Positions 62,078 to 64,000 of a stretch of 64,000 nucleotides of DNA are shown here, piece after piece. A program made the position numbers and the translations under genes. Location: NCBI RefSeq assembly GCF_047948215.1, contig NC_134456.1, positions 57,799,029 to 57,863,028 of the forward strand. The letters are read 5' to 3'. The DNA comes from Lycorma delicatula (taxonomy: Eukaryota; Arthropoda; Insecta; Hemiptera; Fulgoridae). The notes beneath the pieces were generated by a model that did no database searches, was not told the DNA's origin, and saw only the letters and a list, made by a program, of their open reading frames with translations. How positions within the stretch are numbered: position 1 is the stretch's first letter; the number at the start of each line of letters is the position of its first letter.

Positions 62078-64000
62078 CAGCATTTCTCAACCTTTCAGTA
62101 TCTGCGACACAATTTTCAATCATAATTTTTATCGCACTCCCCCTACCGTACAATAATGTATTGTAAATTTATTGATATTTGGCAACACCAATCTGCTGCA
62201 TTGACAAAACCAGAATCAATGCCTCTTTATTGCTCTCTATCTTAAGTTCACCATATCAGACATTCTCGCGGCTTCACGAGAAGTTCTGATTTGTCTTGAA
62301 CATTCTGAAATGTCTGCATAACCACCTGTACAAACATGTATAAATGCTGTGCCTCTTTCAATTCCAGCGAGTCTCAGTCGAGTCGATCCTTCTATTGCTA
62401 TCAAATTTATAATGAATTGTATGTTGTAATTTGCCTGTTAATTACAATTCACAGTATTAAATATTCATGACAGTAGAATAAATTTTTATGTGGGCATAAG
62501 CGAGCACTACACAATAGTGAAGCATCAACTAGTGCACAGACGAGCATGGTTCCAAAAATAAAATCAAGAAAATATGCTCAAGACTACTTAAATTTTGAGT
62601 TTTCCAGTACTGAAGTAAATAAAGAAGAAAGGTCCCTGTGTGAAATTTGCTCAAAAACTTTGGCAGCAGACAGCATGAAACGTAATAAACTTAAACAACA
62701 TTTGGAGACACTTCATAGTGATTAAGTTAACAAACCCTGAGAATTCTTCAAATTAAAATTAAAATCATATGAAAAGCAAACATCATTTTTAAAAAAACTT
62801 TGTCTGTGAATGAAAAAGCTTTACTTGCCTCTTACAAAGTTTCATATAAAATAGCCAGATGTAAAAAGTCTCACACCATTGGTGAAGAGTTTATTTTGCT
62901 AGCTGCAACTGAGATTGTAGAAACTGTCTTTGGAGATAATTTTGCCAAACAATTGCAGTCCTTACCTCTGTCAAATGATATTGTTTACCTGTCGAATTGG
63001 TGCTGTAGCTAAAGATGTGCAGCATCATATTTTCAGGAAGTTGTGTGGCAAATTGTTTTCAAATCAGCTTGATGAGGCAACAGATAGCAATAAAGATGTT
63101 CATTTCATTGGCAATGTTCGATTTTGTGATTGTATGTTAGCAGTAGAACTACTTTTCTCCAAACTAATAGAACTCAAAGCAAATATAGAGTGGAAAAATT
63201 ACATCAGAATATGCACCGTAGATGCTTGTTCAATGTCTGGAAGATTCCAAAGTATACAAGCACATGTGAAACAAATCTCCATAGTGTGTCTGGACACACT
63301 GCATGATCCACAGACAAGCTCTGGCTTCCAAAGAAATGAGTCCTGATCTGAACATTGTGCCAATGACGGTTGTAACCATAATAGATTATATAAAAATGAG
63401 ACACCTAAAATCAAGAATCTTTTCTGCAATTTGTTAAGACATGGGTGCAGTACATTCAGCGTTACTATTTTATTGTGAGCCAAGTTGGTATCGCATAGAA
63501 AATTTTTACAATGTGTTTATTCAGAGATTAAATCGCCATCTTTCTAAAAAGGGAAAAGTGGCTGGAAGCTGAGCAGTTTCGAGTTTGTTTATTTGTGATG
63601 GAATTGAGCTACTTGGTTGACATTTTCAAGAAATTAGTTACCTTGAATCTTCAACTCTAACGAGCAAACACACATATGTCGGATAAACGTGATAAAGTTA
63701 ATGCTTTTTGTAGAAAATTGGAATTGTGGAGCAGAAATTTAAAGAAAAAAAACCTAGAAATGTTTGCAAACGTGGATGAATGTGTTACAACTTACAAGGC
63801 TGAAGAACAAGTGAAAGTTGTTTTTGTAACTATTGAAAACCATTTAGCCATGCTACCACAAGTTACAAGTGGACAGCGATCCATTTCAAAATACTGCTGA
63901 AGGGCTCAACTGCCAAAGAAATCTACATAGACTCCATGGAAAGAGGCAAAATAAAAAAAAACTTAGTAAATCAATCTTTGAATTTTGGGCAGGATGATGA
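62078..64000 (+). mobile_element. hAT element, left end and decayed transposase, runs off the edge
   Basis: CAGCATTTCTCAACCTTT at 62078 is a typical hAT left terminal repeat, preceded by CTTTACAT as a possible 8-bp target site. From ATG at 62546: MVPKIKSRKYAQDYLNFEFS, then a BED-type zinc finger (CEICSKTLAADSMKRNKLKQ, H...H). Later frames give HTIGEEFILLAATEIVETVF, NQLDEATDSNKDVHFIGNVR (the DE-T-D region of the hAT core) and VKQISIVCLDTLHDPQ, RDKVNAFCRKLELWSRNLKK. It belongs to the ZBED5/FAM200-like lineage. Stops after HSD (62722) and further on make it inactive. It inserted in an ISWI intron in the opposite orientation. Confidence 0.8.

Overview
This is an AT-rich, intron-dominated nuclear window from an arthropod, very probably an insect. 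A hemipteran-like genome is my guess from the transposon mix and is not proven by the sequence. Two host genes can be supported, both on the minus strand. The main one is the chromatin-remodelling ATPase ISWI. Seven consecutive exons (61793 down to 31479) encode its last 340 or so residues: the HAND, SANT and SLIDE nucleosome- and linker-binding modules and a basic glycine/lysine-rich tail. Every junction has GT..AG ends and compatible phase. The ATPase exons lie beyond the right edge. At the far left, 585..462 looks like the first coding exon of a CD36/SNMP-type membrane protein, whose remaining exons lie off the left edge.

Between them (about 0.6-31 kb) is a long gene-poor tract. It holds SINEs, mariner remnants, two adjacent LINE fragments in opposite orientation, a decayed multi-copy transposon-type gene (14.5-16.05 kb), and three exon-like minus-strand pieces. 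One of these resembles the C-terminal end of mARC (MOSC-domain amidoxime reductase) but carries an in-frame stop; the other two are unidentified.

The ISWI introns (1.6-8.4 kb) are loaded with transposons: five mariner/Tc1-type copies, two of them with both terminal inverted repeats visible; a Jockey-clade LINE with an internal deletion; two R1-clade LINE copies and two copies of a GC-richer segment that may be a LINE 5' region; and two hAT copies, one running off the right edge. A pair of diverged direct repeats flanks one SLIDE exon.

No tRNA, rRNA or CRISPR array was seen apart from tRNA-derived SINE heads. Among the less expected observations are a possible plus-strand exon nested in an ISWI intron, two SINE types sharing one 3' tail, near-perfect palindromes in the LINE 3' region, and the MOSC-like exon with a stop codon.
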